From Gammaproteobacteria bacterium (GTDB lineage: Bacteria; Pseudomonadota; Gammaproteobacteria; Halothiobacillales; Halothiobacillaceae), in NCBI GenBank assembly GCA_029335925.2, contig JARJMX020000061.1:1-13668 (forward strand): a stretch of 13,668 bases of DNA, read 5' to 3'. Every line of letters starts with the position of its first letter. The stretch's first letter is position 1. The position numbers were made by a program, and so were the translations under genes. The notes below the pieces were generated by a model, which was given only the letters and a program-made list of their open reading frames with translations, made no database searches and had not been told where the DNA came from. This document shows positions 6,903-13,552 of the stretch, one piece after another.

Positions 6903-7705
6903 TTGCGCGTCGCGACATGCCCTACGCCGCAGCCCATCCAGCGGTCCATCCAGGACAGCGGCTGCGGCTGTTGAGCTACAATATCCAGGTCGGCATTGCC
7001 AGCCGCGCCTTTCGCGAATATTTCACCGCCGGCTGGAAGCACGTGCTGCCGACCCCAGAGCGGATGCGTAACCTCGACCGTATCGCCGAGGTGCTGCGCG
7101 AGTACGATATCGTCGGCCTGCAGGAGGTGGATGCGGGTAGCCTGCGCAGCCACTTCCTGAATCAGGCTGAATACCTGGCGCTACGTGCCGGGATGCCGTT
7201 CTGGAAGCACCAGACCAACCGCGACCTCGGCCATTTGGCCAAGCACAGCCTGGGGCTTCTCGCCCGGCTGCCCCCCTACGCGGTTGAGCAGCGCGCCCTG
7301 CCAGGTTTTCTGCCCGGACGGGGCGTCATGCTCGCGCGTTTCGGCCAACCCGGAGCGCGGCTCACTGTGGCGGTCATGCACCTTGCCCTTGGTCGCGTCT
7401 CGCGCATGCGGCAGATGGACTTCGTCGCGGACCTCCTGGCCGACGAGCCAAACGCCATCTTGATGGGGGATTTCAACTGCCTGCCGCAAGCCCCCGAGAT
7501 GCGTCTCCTGCTCCGTCGCACGGGGCTGCTGTTGCCAGAGAAGGAACTGCATACCTACCCGAGTTGGCGCCCCAGCCGGATGATCGACTACATTCTGATC
7601 AGCCCCTCCTTGCGCATGCACGAGGCCGAGGTGCTGCACCTGCCGCACTCCGACCACCTGCCCCTGGCCGTAGAGGTGGAGCTGCCGCCGGGCCTAACCC
7701 TGTGA
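6899..7705 (+). CDS. Endonuclease/exonuclease/phosphatase (EEP) family hydrolase
   Basis: A 268-residue metal-dependent phosphoesterase-fold protein. The EEP catalytic motifs are in order: SYNI with N28, GLQEVD with E76, MHLALG with H161, GDFN at 190-193, IDYI with D230, and SDH at 251-253. All key residues for a divalent-metal DNase I-type active site are present, so the enzyme should be active. The substrate is unknown; relatives cleave DNA, phosphoinositides or sphingomyelin. No signal peptide or membrane segment is seen, so it is probably cytoplasmic. The GTG start at 6899 overlaps the previous stop codon as GTGA, a sign of translational coupling; ATG 6917 is the alternative. A diguanylate cyclase follows seven bases later, as in pseudomonads, where an EEP gene sits between dsbA and a GGDEF gene. 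Confidence 0.87.
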   Translation: MIARRDMPYAAAHPAVHPGQRLRLLSYNIQVGIASRAFREYFTAGWKHVLPTPERMRNLDRIAEVLREYDIVGLQEVDAGSLRSHFLNQAEYLALRAGMPFWKHQTNRDLGHLAKHSLGLLARLPPYAVEQRALPGFLPGRGVMLARFGQPGARLTVAVMHLALGRVSRMRQMDFVADLLADEPNAILMGDFNCLPQAPEMRLLLRRTGLLLPEKELHTYPSWRPSRMIDYILISPSLRMHEAEVLHLPHSDHLPLAVEVELPPGLTL

Positions 7706-7712
7706 AACCGTC

Positions 7713-9089
7713 ATGACCGCACAAGCCAGCGAAGGCGAAGACTGGAAGCGTCGTTACCTCGACACCCTGCACACCCTCGAGGAGCGCGACGAACGCCTCA
7801 GTATGGCGGAAGAGCTGCTCCGTCTCGCCCTCGGGCGCCTTACGCTCGCGGCGGAGAAGGCCTATCCCTTGCTCGAGGCGCGTCTGTCCGCCCTGCGCCA
7901 GGAGGTCAAGGCCGCGCCCGAAGGGCGTCTGCCCCTGCGCCGCCTGCTCGCCCAGCTGAACGAGCTGGTCGGTGAACTGCGTACCCTGGAGACACGCAGC
8001 GAAGAGGTCGAGCGCAAGTCTCAGGTTGCTCCAGCGGAGTCGCCCGATCTGGACGAGCGGGCTGCGCTGGCGAGGCGCTTCCTCGCGGCGCTGTTGGAAA
8101 AGGTCGTTCTGACCCACGAGCTGGAACAGCGCAAGTCCGACCTGCTGGAAGCCCTGGGGGAGCTGCCGGGCAAGGGGGCGACGACGGTACTGATCGACCG
8201 GGCAGCCGGTCTGATCAATGACATGCGCAAGCAGCTCGAGCATGAGAAGAATGACCTAGCGGGTTTCCTCAAGCAGCTCACTGACACCCTCAACGAGCTG
8301 GACCGGGATGTCCAGTCGGTGCATGACGACACGGGGACGCGCCTTGCGCTGCACGATGCGGTGGATAGCCAGATGCGCGGCCTGGAGCAGGACATCACGG
8401 CGGTGAATGATGTGAACCAGCTCAAGGCCATCATCAGCACGCGCCTCGACCGCTTGCGGGCGCACATGGCCAGCCTGCGCGACTCGGAGAATCGCCTGCT
8501 CCAGCGCATGGAACAGAAGACTGCCGCCATGCGCGGGCGCATCCTGCTGCTGGAGAAGGAGGCTGCGGGGCTGCGCGAGAGTCTGCGCGCCAGCTACGAG
8601 CGCATGCTGATCGACGCGCTGACCGGCATTCCCAACCGCCTCGCCCTGGATGCGCGCCTTAAGCTCGAACTGGCCCGCTTCAAGCGCCACAAACAGCCGC
8701 TAACCTTGGCGGTGTGGGATATCGACCACTTCAAGGCCATCAACGACACCTTCGGCCACAAGGCGGGCGACAAGGCCCTGCGCATCGTGGCGCAGAAGCT
8801 GGCGCAGGAAGTGCGCGAGACCGATTTCGTCGCGCGCTATGGCGGTGAGGAGTTCATCATGCTGTTCATTAACACCAGCATGGTGGATGCTCTGCCCAAG
8901 GCCGAACGCATCCGCGAGGCGATTGCCGCTGCGCCGTTCCGCTATGGGGACAAACCATTGCGGATTACGCTATCGTGCGGCTTAAGCCAGCTGCGTGCCC
9001 AAGAGAGTATAGAGACGCTGTTCGAGCGTGCCGACCAGGCCCTATACACCGCCAAGCAAGCCGGGCGCAATCGGTGCATCATGGTCTGA
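7713..9089 (+). CDS. Diguanylate cyclase with long N-terminal coiled coil (GGDEF domain)
   Basis: A 458-residue cytoplasmic enzyme predicted to make cyclic di-GMP from two GTP. Residues 1 to about 290 are heptad-rich, charged and alpha-helical with no membrane segment, a layout like that of P. aeruginosa PA5487/DgcH and the Pfam 'DGCcoil' type. The catalytic domain starts at DALTGIPNR (301-309), has the metal-binding WDIDHFKAIND (D336/D338), the active site GGEEF (377-381) and ends with the usual ADQALYTAKQAGRN. The inhibitory RxxD site is intact as RETD (368-371), five residues before GGEEF, so product feedback is expected. No sensory domain is recognisable; the coiled coil probably mediates dimerisation or partner binding. 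The ATG at 7713 has no clear ribosome binding site, so translation may depend on the upstream EEP gene, seven bases away. Confidence 0.92.
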   Translation: MTAQASEGEDWKRRYLDTLHTLEERDERLSMAEELLRLALGRLTLAAEKAYPLLEARLSALRQEVKAAPEGRLPLRRLLAQLNELVGELRTLETRSEEVERKSQVAPAESPDLDERAALARRFLAALLEKVVLTHELEQRKSDLLEALGELPGKGATTVLIDRAAGLINDMRKQLEHEKNDLAGFLKQLTDTLNELDRDVQSVHDDTGTRLALHDAVDSQMRGLEQDITAVNDVNQLKAIISTRLDRLRAHMASLRDSENRLLQRMEQKTAAMRGRILLLEKEAAGLRESLRASYERMLIDALTGIPNRLALDARLKLELARFKRHKQPLTLAVWDIDHFKAINDTFGHKAGDKALRIVAQKLAQEVRETDFVARYGGEEFIMLFINTSMVDALPKAERIREAIAAAPFRYGDKPLRITLSCGLSQLRAQESIETLFERADQALYTAKQAGRNRCIMV

Positions 9090-9101
9090 GCCGTGAGCGG
9101 C

Positions 9102-9130
9102 TTGCAAAGCCCTCTGCCTGCCCGCAGAAT
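9102..9130 (+). promoter_or_regulatory. Candidate promoter of trxA
   Basis: TTGCAA (9102-9107) and CAGAAT (9125-9130) are separated by 17 bases, each matching consensus at 4 of 6 positions. It lies in the 97-base gap between the diguanylate cyclase and trxA. Confidence 0.33.
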
Positions 9131-9140
9131 TCGACTTATT

Positions 9141-9156
9141 CCGGCCTTGGGGCCGG
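9141..9156 (+). terminator. GC hairpin between the diguanylate cyclase gene and trxA
   Basis: A perfect 6-bp stem, CCGGCC / GGCCGG, encloses a TTGG loop. The bases after it (TTCCCTGAC) are not a proper T-run, so termination would be weak. It could instead be a structured element in the trxA leader, ending 16 bases before the AAGGAG site. Confidence 0.35.
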
Positions 9157-9186
9157 TTCCCTGACAGCCACGAAGGAGACGACCGC

Positions 9187-9513
9187 GTGAGCGACAATAT
9201 TGTTTACCTATCTGACGCCAGCTTCGAGCAGGAAGTTATCAAAAGCACCATGCCGGTCCTGGTGGACTACTGGGCCGAGTGGTGCGGCCCGTGCCGCATG
9301 ATTGCTCCCATTCTTGACGACATTGCCCGCGAGTACGCCGGGCGCGTCAAGGTGGCCAAGCTCAATATCGACGAGAATCCGGGGACCCCGCCGAAGTATG
9401 GTATCCGCGGCATCCCGACCTTGATGCTGTTCAAGGACGGCAACGTGGTGGCGACCAAGGTCGGCGCGCTGTCCAAGTCCCAGCTCGCGGCCTTCCTCGA
9501 CAGCCAGCTCTGA
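9187..9513 (+). CDS. trxA: Thioredoxin 1
   Basis: A 108-residue cytoplasmic disulfide reductase. The active site is WCGPC with C33 and C36, the cis-proline loop is GIPT with P77, and [15 protein letters not shown] and KLNIDENP are classic thioredoxin sequences; the length is standard. Reduced by thioredoxin reductase, it supplies electrons to ribonucleotide reductase, methionine sulfoxide reductases and others. The start is GTG rather than ATG. It is fixed by a strong AAGGAG at 9173-9178, eight bases upstream, and by the family N-terminus ([17 protein letters not shown]). The trxA-rho order is conserved in many gammaproteobacteria and betaproteobacteria. Confidence 0.97.
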   Translation: MSDNIVYLSDASFEQEVIKSTMPVLVDYWAEWCGPCRMIAPILDDIAREYAGRVKVAKLNIDENPGTPPKYGIRGIPTLMLFKDGNVVATKVGALSKSQLAAFLDSQL

Positions 9514-9548
9514 GGCTTTGGCCCCGGGCGTGTCCATCTTTGCTCTGG

Positions 9549-9580
9549 ACGCGTCCCGCGGGGCGTGTTAGTTTTCTTCT
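9549..9580 (+). terminator. Candidate intrinsic terminator after trxA
   Basis: ACGCGTCC (9549-9556) pairs with GGGCGTGT (9561-9568) around a CGCG loop, with two G-T wobbles among eight pairs. It is followed by TAGTTTTCTTCT (9569-9580). The overlapping GGACGCGTCC (9547-9556) is itself a 10-base palindrome and could form a competing fold. It would separate trxA from the rho leader. Confidence 0.5.
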
Positions 9581-9698
9581 ACGGTCGGCATTCGCCTGCC
9601 GTTCAAAGCACATTCTGCACCACCCCGATCCTTCCCTGACCTGACCTGACCTGACCTTTGTGGGTCGTGTGCATCTCTGCATTCAATCCTTCCCTCGC
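9581..9698 (+). promoter_or_regulatory. C-rich rho leader, candidate Rho utilisation (rut) region
   Basis: The stretch before the rho start codon is pyrimidine-rich and G-poor in its centre (about 9615-9658), with many YC dinucleotides, the composition Rho prefers for loading. It also holds a short CGGCA/TGCCG hairpin at 9586-9601. Rho in E. coli represses its own gene by premature termination in the leader; a similar role here is inferred from composition. I found no convincing sigma-70 promoter in this interval. Confidence 0.4.
9635..9656 (+). repeat. Tandem pentanucleotide repeat (CCTGA)x4 in the rho leader
   Basis: Four exact copies of CCTGA lie at 9635-9654, followed by a partial CC. 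The repeat is outside any credible coding sequence, 43 bases before the rho ATG. Confidence 0.9.
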
Positions 9699-10955
9699 AT
9701 GAATCTGACTGAAATCAAGAAAAAACCGGCGGCCGAGCTCTTGGCGCTCGCCGAGTCCATGGGCATCGAAAACGTGGCCCGCGCGCGCAAGCAGGATCTG
9801 ATCTTCGCCATCCTCAAGGCTTACGCCAAGACGGGTGAGCCGATCTACAGCGAGGGGGTGCTGGAGATTCTCTCCGACGGCTTCGGCTTTTTGCGCTCGC
9901 CGGACGGCTCCTACCTTGCTGGGCCCGATGACATCTACGTCTCCCCGAGCCAAATCCGCCGGTTCTCCCTGCAGACTGGGGACACGGTGGCCGGCACCAT
10001 ACGCCCACCGAAGGATGGTGAGCGCTACTTCGCCCTACTGAAGGTCGACTCGATCAACTTCGAGCCGCCGGAGAACACTAAGAGCAAGGTCCTGTTCGAG
10101 AACCTCACCCCGCTGCATCCGGAGAAGCGCCTGCGCATGGAGCGTGGCAACGGCAGCACCGAGGACCTGACCGCGCGCGTGATCGACATCGTCGCGCCGA
10201 TAGGTAAGGGCCAGCGCGGCCTGATCATCGCACCGCCCAAGGCGGGCAAGACGATGATGCTGCAGAATATCGCCCAGAGCATCACCGCCAACTACCCCGA
10301 GTGCTACCTGATCGTGCTGTTGATCGATGAGCGCCCGGAAGAGGTGACCGAGATGCAGCGCACGGTGCGCGGCGAGGTGATCGCATCGACCTTCGACGAA
10401 CCGGCAACCCGTCACGTTCAAGTGGCCGAGATAGTGATCGAAAAGGCCAAGCGCCTGGTTGAGCACAAGCGTGACGTGGTGATCCTGCTCGACTCCATCA
10501 CCCGCCTGGCGCGCGCCTACAACATCGTCCAGCCGTCCTCCGGCAAGGTGCTGACCGGTGGCGTGGATGCCTACGCCCTGCAGAAGCCGAAGCGCTTCTT
10601 CGGCGCGGCACGCAACGTCGAGGAAGGTGGCAGCCTGACCATTCTCGCCACCGCTCTGATCGACACCGGCTCGAAGATGGACGAGGTGATCTACGAGGAA
10701 TTCAAGGGTACCGGCAACAGCGAGGTGCACCTTAACCGCAAGATTGCCGAAAAGCGCGTCTATCCTGCCATCGATATCAACCGCTCCGGCACCCGCCGCG
10801 AGGAGCTGCTCACTGACGTGGAGGAGCTGCAGAAGATGTGGATCTTGCGCAAGTTCCTGCACAACATGGGTGAGCTGGAGGCCATGGAATTCCTCCTCGA
10901 CCGCTTGACTAAGACCAAGACCAACAACGAGTTCTGGGATTCGATGAAGCGCTGA
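9699..10955 (+). CDS. rho: Transcription termination factor Rho
   Basis: A 418-residue hexameric RNA-dependent ATPase helicase that ends transcription at C-rich sites; E. coli Rho has 419 residues and the alignment appears gap-free at the key motifs. The N-terminal Rho_N helical domain (1-46) is followed by the cold-shock-like RNA-binding domain with RNP1 DGFGFLR at 60-66. The Walker A motif APPKAGKT spans 178-185, with K181 and K184 in E. coli numbering. Walker B is in [16 protein letters not shown], and the loop [24 protein letters not shown] follows. No unusual insertion is present. The ATG at 9699 is chosen over an upstream in-frame GTG (9660) because [15 protein letters not shown] is the family start. 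No strong ribosome binding site precedes it, consistent with restrained translation. Confidence 0.98.
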   Translation: MNLTEIKKKPAAELLALAESMGIENVARARKQDLIFAILKAYAKTGEPIYSEGVLEILSDGFGFLRSPDGSYLAGPDDIYVSPSQIRRFSLQTGDTVAGTIRPPKDGERYFALLKVDSINFEPPENTKSKVLFENLTPLHPEKRLRMERGNGSTEDLTARVIDIVAPIGKGQRGLIIAPPKAGKTMMLQNIAQSITANYPECYLIVLLIDERPEEVTEMQRTVRGEVIASTFDEPATRHVQVAEIVIEKAKRLVEHKRDVVILLDSITRLARAYNIVQPSSGKVLTGGVDAYALQKPKRFFGAARNVEEGGSLTILATALIDTGSKMDEVIYEEFKGTGNSEVHLNRKIAEKRVYPAIDINRSGTRREELLTDVEELQKMWILRKFLHNMGELEAMEFLLDRLTKTKTNNEFWDSMKR

Positions 10956-10980
10956 TCCTGCGGCATCCTAGAAATGACAA

Positions 10981-11008
10981 CGCCGACCGAAAGTCGGCGT
11001 TTTTTTTT
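10981..11008 (+). terminator. Intrinsic terminator of rho, possibly shared with purD
   Basis: CGCCGAC (10981-10987) and GTCGGCG (10993-10999) form a perfect 7-bp stem around CGAAA, extendable by two A-T pairs, followed by nine T residues (11000-11008). It lies 25 bases after rho and 30 bases from the convergent purD stop. Read from the minus strand it has a poorer T-tract, so it probably serves rho mainly. Confidence 0.93.
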
Positions 11009-11038
11009 CGATGAAATGGGGGAAGGCTTCCCCCTCGA

Positions 11039-12322
11039 TCAGCCGCGTTGGATCGCTCGCCAGCCGATGTCGCGGCGGCAGAAGCCCCCGGCAAAGCGGA
11101 TCGTGTCCACGGCAGAGTAGGCGCGCTGCTGGGCCTCATGCACGGTCTCGCCGAGGGCGGTGACGGATAGCACACGACCGCCAGCGGTGACGACACGCCC
11201 GGCGTCGTCGAGGCGGGTGCCAGCATGGAACACCTTCACGTATTCAGGTTGCGGAGTGTCGAGGCCGTCGATGGCATCGCCGGTGCGGATCTCGCCGGGG
11301 TAGCCGCTGGCGGCCATGACCACGCTGAGGGCGACGCGCGGATCCCACGCCGCGCCCACCGCATCCAGCCGCCCGTCGATGCCGGCCTCGAGCAGCTCCA
11401 CCAGGTCGGACTTCAGGCGCATCATGATCGGCTGGGTCTCCGGATCGCCAAAGCGGCAGTTGAACTCCAGCACCTTGGGGTTGCCCATGCGGTCGATCAT
11501 AAGCCCAGCGTACAGGAAGCCGGTGTAGGGCAGACCGTCGAGGGCCATGCCGCGTACGGTCGGCTCCATGATCTCGCGCATGATGCGCGCCTCGATCGCG
11601 GGGGTGACCACCGGCGCGGGAGAGTAGGCCCCCATGCCGCCGGTCTTGGGGCCCGTGTCGCCGTCGTCCCGTCGCTGGTGGTCTTGGGTGGTGGCGATCG
11701 GCAGGATATTTTGGCCGTCCACCATACAGATGAAGCTTGCTTCCTCGCCGTCGAGGAACTCCTCGATCACCACGCGCGCGCCGGCCTGGCCGAACTGGCC
11801 GCCGAGCATGTCGCGCACGGCATGGCTGGCCTCCGTCTGGGTCATGGCCACGACGACGCCCTTGCCGGCGGCCAGACCATCGGCCTTGATCACAATCGGT
11901 GCGCCGCGGTCATGGATGTAGTCCAGCGCCGGATTCAGTTCGGTGAACACGCGGTATTCGGCGGTGGGGATGCGGTGACGGGTGAGGAAGTCCTTAGCGA
12001 AGGCCTTGGAGCTCTCCAGCTGGGCGGCCTCCCTGGTCGGGCCGAAGATGCGCAGGCCGCCGTCGCGGAAGGTATCCACCACCCCAGCCGCGAGCGGCGC
12101 CTCGGGACCGACCACGGTCAGATCGATCGCCCGGTCGCAGGCGAAGGCGAACAAGGCCGGGATATCGGTGGCCTGGATGTCGATGTTCTCGCACTTGGCT
12201 TCACGCGCCGTGCCGGCATTGCCCGGGGCGACATAGACCTTCGCAACCCGCGGTGATTGGGCCAGTTTCCAGGCCAGGGCGTGCTCGCGGCCGCCGGAGC
12301 CGATGACCAGAATCTTCATCAT
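11039..12322 (-). CDS. purD: Phosphoribosylamine--glycine ligase (GAR synthetase)
   Basis: A 427-residue ATP-grasp enzyme that joins phosphoribosylamine and glycine in the second step of purine synthesis. Motifs in order: GSGGREHAL (8-16), GPEAPLAAG (72-80), the ATP-binding VIKADGLAAGKG (144-155), EEFLDGEEAS (187-196), DGDTGPKTGGMGAYSP (220-235) and the metal-binding LEFNCRFGDPETQ (285-297). The length is standard and there are no interruptions. The usual asparagine in GPNTGGMG is lysine here (K226), a small deviation. Two start codons are in tandem (12322 and 12319); AGAGAGGA just upstream on the minus strand supports the first. There is no purH beside it. The gene runs convergent to rho and divergent from mscL. 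Confidence 0.97.
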   Translation of the reverse strand: MMKILVIGSGGREHALAWKLAQSPRVAKVYVAPGNAGTAREAKCENIDIQATDIPALFAFACDRAIDLTVVGPEAPLAAGVVDTFRDGGLRIFGPTREAAQLESSKAFAKDFLTRHRIPTAEYRVFTELNPALDYIHDRGAPIVIKADGLAAGKGVVVAMTQTEASHAVRDMLGGQFGQAGARVVIEEFLDGEEASFICMVDGQNILPIATTQDHQRRDDGDTGPKTGGMGAYSPAPVVTPAIEARIMREIMEPTVRGMALDGLPYTGFLYAGLMIDRMGNPKVLEFNCRFGDPETQPIMMRLKSDLVELLEAGIDGRLDAVGAAWDPRVALSVVMAASGYPGEIRTGDAIDGLDTPQPEYVKVFHAGTRLDDAGRVVTAGGRVLSVTALGETVHEAQQRAYSAVDTIRFAGGFCRRDIGWRAIQRG

Positions 12323-12349
12323 GCGTTCCTCTCTGCTACTTTTGAATGC

Positions 12350-12355
12350 ATTGTA
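12350..12355 (-). promoter_or_regulatory. Candidate -10 box for purD
   Basis: On the minus strand this reads TACAAT (5 of 6 matches to TATAAT), placing a start of transcription about 20 bases before the purD ATG. No good -35 box sits 16-18 bases upstream. I looked for a recognisable PurR operator in this gap and did not find one. Confidence 0.3.
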
Positions 12356-12368
12356 AACGTGAAGCGGT

Positions 12369-12403
12369 GGGAGGTCTTTCGCATGAAGGGAGAATCAGCA
12401 TAA
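12369..12403 (+). other. Well-initiated six-codon reading frame (MKGESA) ahead of mscL
   Basis: GGGAGGT (12369-12375) stands seven bases before an ATG at 12383 that is in frame with mscL, but the frame reads MKGESA and stops at TAA (12401-12403). A second purine-rich site, AAGGGAGA (12386-12393), lies inside it. It may be the original mscL start now cut off by a stop codon, or a leader peptide. Confidence 0.4.
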
Positions 12404-12820
12404 GTTTGCTTCCAGGAGTTTGCCATCAAGGGCAAGGCCTTCGATCTTGCGGTGGGGGTCATCATCGGCGCGGCGTTTGGAAAGATCGTCGATTCGCTGG
12501 TCAAGGACGTGCTCATGCCGCCGCTGGGCCTTTTGCTCGGCGGGATCCATTTCAGCAACCTGTTTATCCCTCTGGGTGAGGGTGATTTTCCCACCATCGC
12601 CGCGGCCAGGGAGGCGGGGGTGGCGACACTCAACTACGGCACCTTCATCCAGGCCATGGTGGACTTTACCATCATCGCCTTTGCCATCTTCCTGGTCATC
12701 CGGCTCATGAACCGTCTGCGGCGTCGTGAGGATGCCAAGGCTGCCGAGTCGGCCTTGGAACCGACGCCTTCCGAGGCGATCCTGCTGCTACGCGAGATCC
12801 GCGACAGCCTTAAGAAGTAA
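12404..12820 (+). CDS. mscL: Large-conductance mechanosensitive channel MscL, 5' end defective
   Basis: The homologous frame encodes about 138 residues of a pentameric channel that opens under membrane tension to release solutes in osmotic downshock. It reads [19 protein letters not shown], the S1 helix and start of TM1, then [10 protein letters not shown] and [10 protein letters not shown] periplasmic loop (to NYGTF), TM2 ([18 protein letters not shown]) and the cytoplasmic helix ending [11 protein letters not shown] follow. All parts after S1 are intact. The frame, however, has no ATG, GTG or TTG between the in-frame TAA at 12401 and a GTG at 12452, which lies inside TM1. Starting at that GTG would remove S1 and part of TM1. 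Possible explanations are a recent mutation, a sequence error or a rare start codon. It is either a new pseudogene or an mscL with unusual initiation. pyrE follows. Confidence 0.75.
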   Translation, partial: VCFQEFAIKGKAFDLAVGVIIGAAFGKIVDSLVKDVLMPPLGLLLGGIHFSNLFIPLGEGDFPTIAAAREAGVATLNYGTFIQAMVDFTIIAFAIFLVIRLMNRLRRREDAKAAESALEPTPSEAILLLREIRDSLKK

Positions 12821-12832
12821 GCCTGCTGCTAG

Positions 12833-12875
12833 AATGCGCCTTTCCCTCTGGTTTTTGGCAAGGCGCATTTTCTTC
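12833..12875 (+). terminator. Attenuator-like hairpin directly before pyrE
   Basis: AATGCGCCTT (12833-12842) and AAGGCGCATT (12860-12869) form a perfect 10-bp stem. The 17-base loop allows two more C-G pairs and contains a GGTTTTTGG run. The right arm leads into TTTTCTTC (12868-12875), and the pyrE ATG begins at the next base. mscL ends 12 bases before the stem. In E. coli, pyrE is controlled by a terminator just after the rph stop codon that depends on transcription-translation coupling and UTP supply; this layout matches, with mscL as the upstream gene. Confidence 0.72.
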
Positions 12876-13517
12876 ATGTCTAGTCTGTCCCAGGATTTTT
12901 TGTGCTACGCGCTTGAGCGCGAAGTGCTGCGCTTTGGTGCGTTCACCCTCAAGTCCGGGCGCGTGAGCCCCTATTTCTTCAATGCTGGGCTGTTCAATAC
13001 CGGAGAGGCACTCAGTCGCCTCGGTCGCTACTATGCTGAAGTCATTGTGCATTCGGGGATAGCGTTCGACATGCTTTTTGGCCCTGCCTACAAAGGCATC
13101 CCCTTGGCGGCGGCGACGGCCATCGCCCTTGCCGAACGACATGGGCGTGACGTGCCCTGGGCCTTTAATCGCAAAGAGGCCAAAGATCACGGCGAGGGGG
13201 GGAGCATTGTCGGTGCGCCGCTCAAAGGTCGGGTGCTGATCATCGATGATGTGATCACTGCCGGGACGGCGATTCGTGAGTCGCTCGGTATCATCCGCGC
13301 GGCCGGGGCGCAGGCGGTGGGCGTAGCGGTGCTGCTGGATCGTCAGGAGCGCGGTCAGGGGCAGCTCTCGGCCATCCAGGAGGTGGAACGGGAGCACGGT
13401 CTTACGGTGCTGGCCATCGCGGGGCTTGCGGATCTTATTGAGCTGATGCGTGGAAATGCAAAGTTTGCAAACCAGCTTCCGGCCGTGGAGGCCTACCGGG
13501 AGGCTTACGGCGTGTAA
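12876..13517 (+). CDS. pyrE: Orotate phosphoribosyltransferase
   Basis: A 213-residue cytoplasmic enzyme, the same length as E. coli PyrE, that converts orotate and PRPP to OMP in pyrimidine synthesis. The PRPP-binding motif [13 protein letters not shown] occupies 120-132, with D124/D125 as in E. coli. The flexible catalytic loop is in [13 protein letters not shown], and the N-terminal substrate region reads [21 protein letters not shown]. The ATG at 12876 fits the family N-terminus ([13 protein letters not shown]). There is no proper ribosome binding site: the preceding bases are the T-rich tail of the hairpin, and the only AAGG lies within the hairpin's right arm, 12 bases away. Regulation by attenuation, and perhaps by hiding the translation start, is therefore likely. 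Confidence 0.97.
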   Translation: MSSLSQDFLCYALEREVLRFGAFTLKSGRVSPYFFNAGLFNTGEALSRLGRYYAEVIVHSGIAFDMLFGPAYKGIPLAAATAIALAERHGRDVPWAFNRKEAKDHGEGGSIVGAPLKGRVLIIDDVITAGTAIRESLGIIRAAGAQAVGVAVLLDRQERGQGQLSAIQEVEREHGLTVLAIAGLADLIELMRGNAKFANQLPAVEAYREAYGV

Positions 13518-13552
13518 GCCATGCCAGGCCGATAGGGAGAGCTATAGCCTGG
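13502..13552 (+). other. Two hairpins at the 3' end of pyrE
   Basis: GGCTTAC (13502-13508) and GTAAGCC (13514-13520) form a perfect 7-bp stem that includes the pyrE stop codon. Just after it, CCAGGC (13524-13529) pairs with GCCTGG (13547-13552), with an inner ATAG/CTAT stem. Neither is followed by a T-run, so they look more like mRNA 3'-end stabilising structures than classic terminators. The rest of the window, to 13668, holds no gene that I can support. Confidence 0.4.

Noticed and set aside
9530..9571. 13-codon GTG frame across the trxA-rho terminator, a possible leader peptide like E. coli RhoL
   Set aside because: There is no ribosome binding site and it starts with GTG; its only support is position, so I did not annotate it.
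9658..9687. TTGTGG / TTCAAT as a rho promoter
   Set aside because: The spacing is 18 bases, the matches are poor, and the transcript would start about five bases before the ATG, leaving no leader.
11225..12256. 343-codon plus-strand open frame
   Set aside because: It is fully antisense to purD, which has every family motif, and its translation shows no recognisable protein.
12452..12820. GTG 12452 as the true mscL start
   Set aside because: This would delete the S1 helix and the first part of TM1, although the upstream homologous residues are still encoded in frame.
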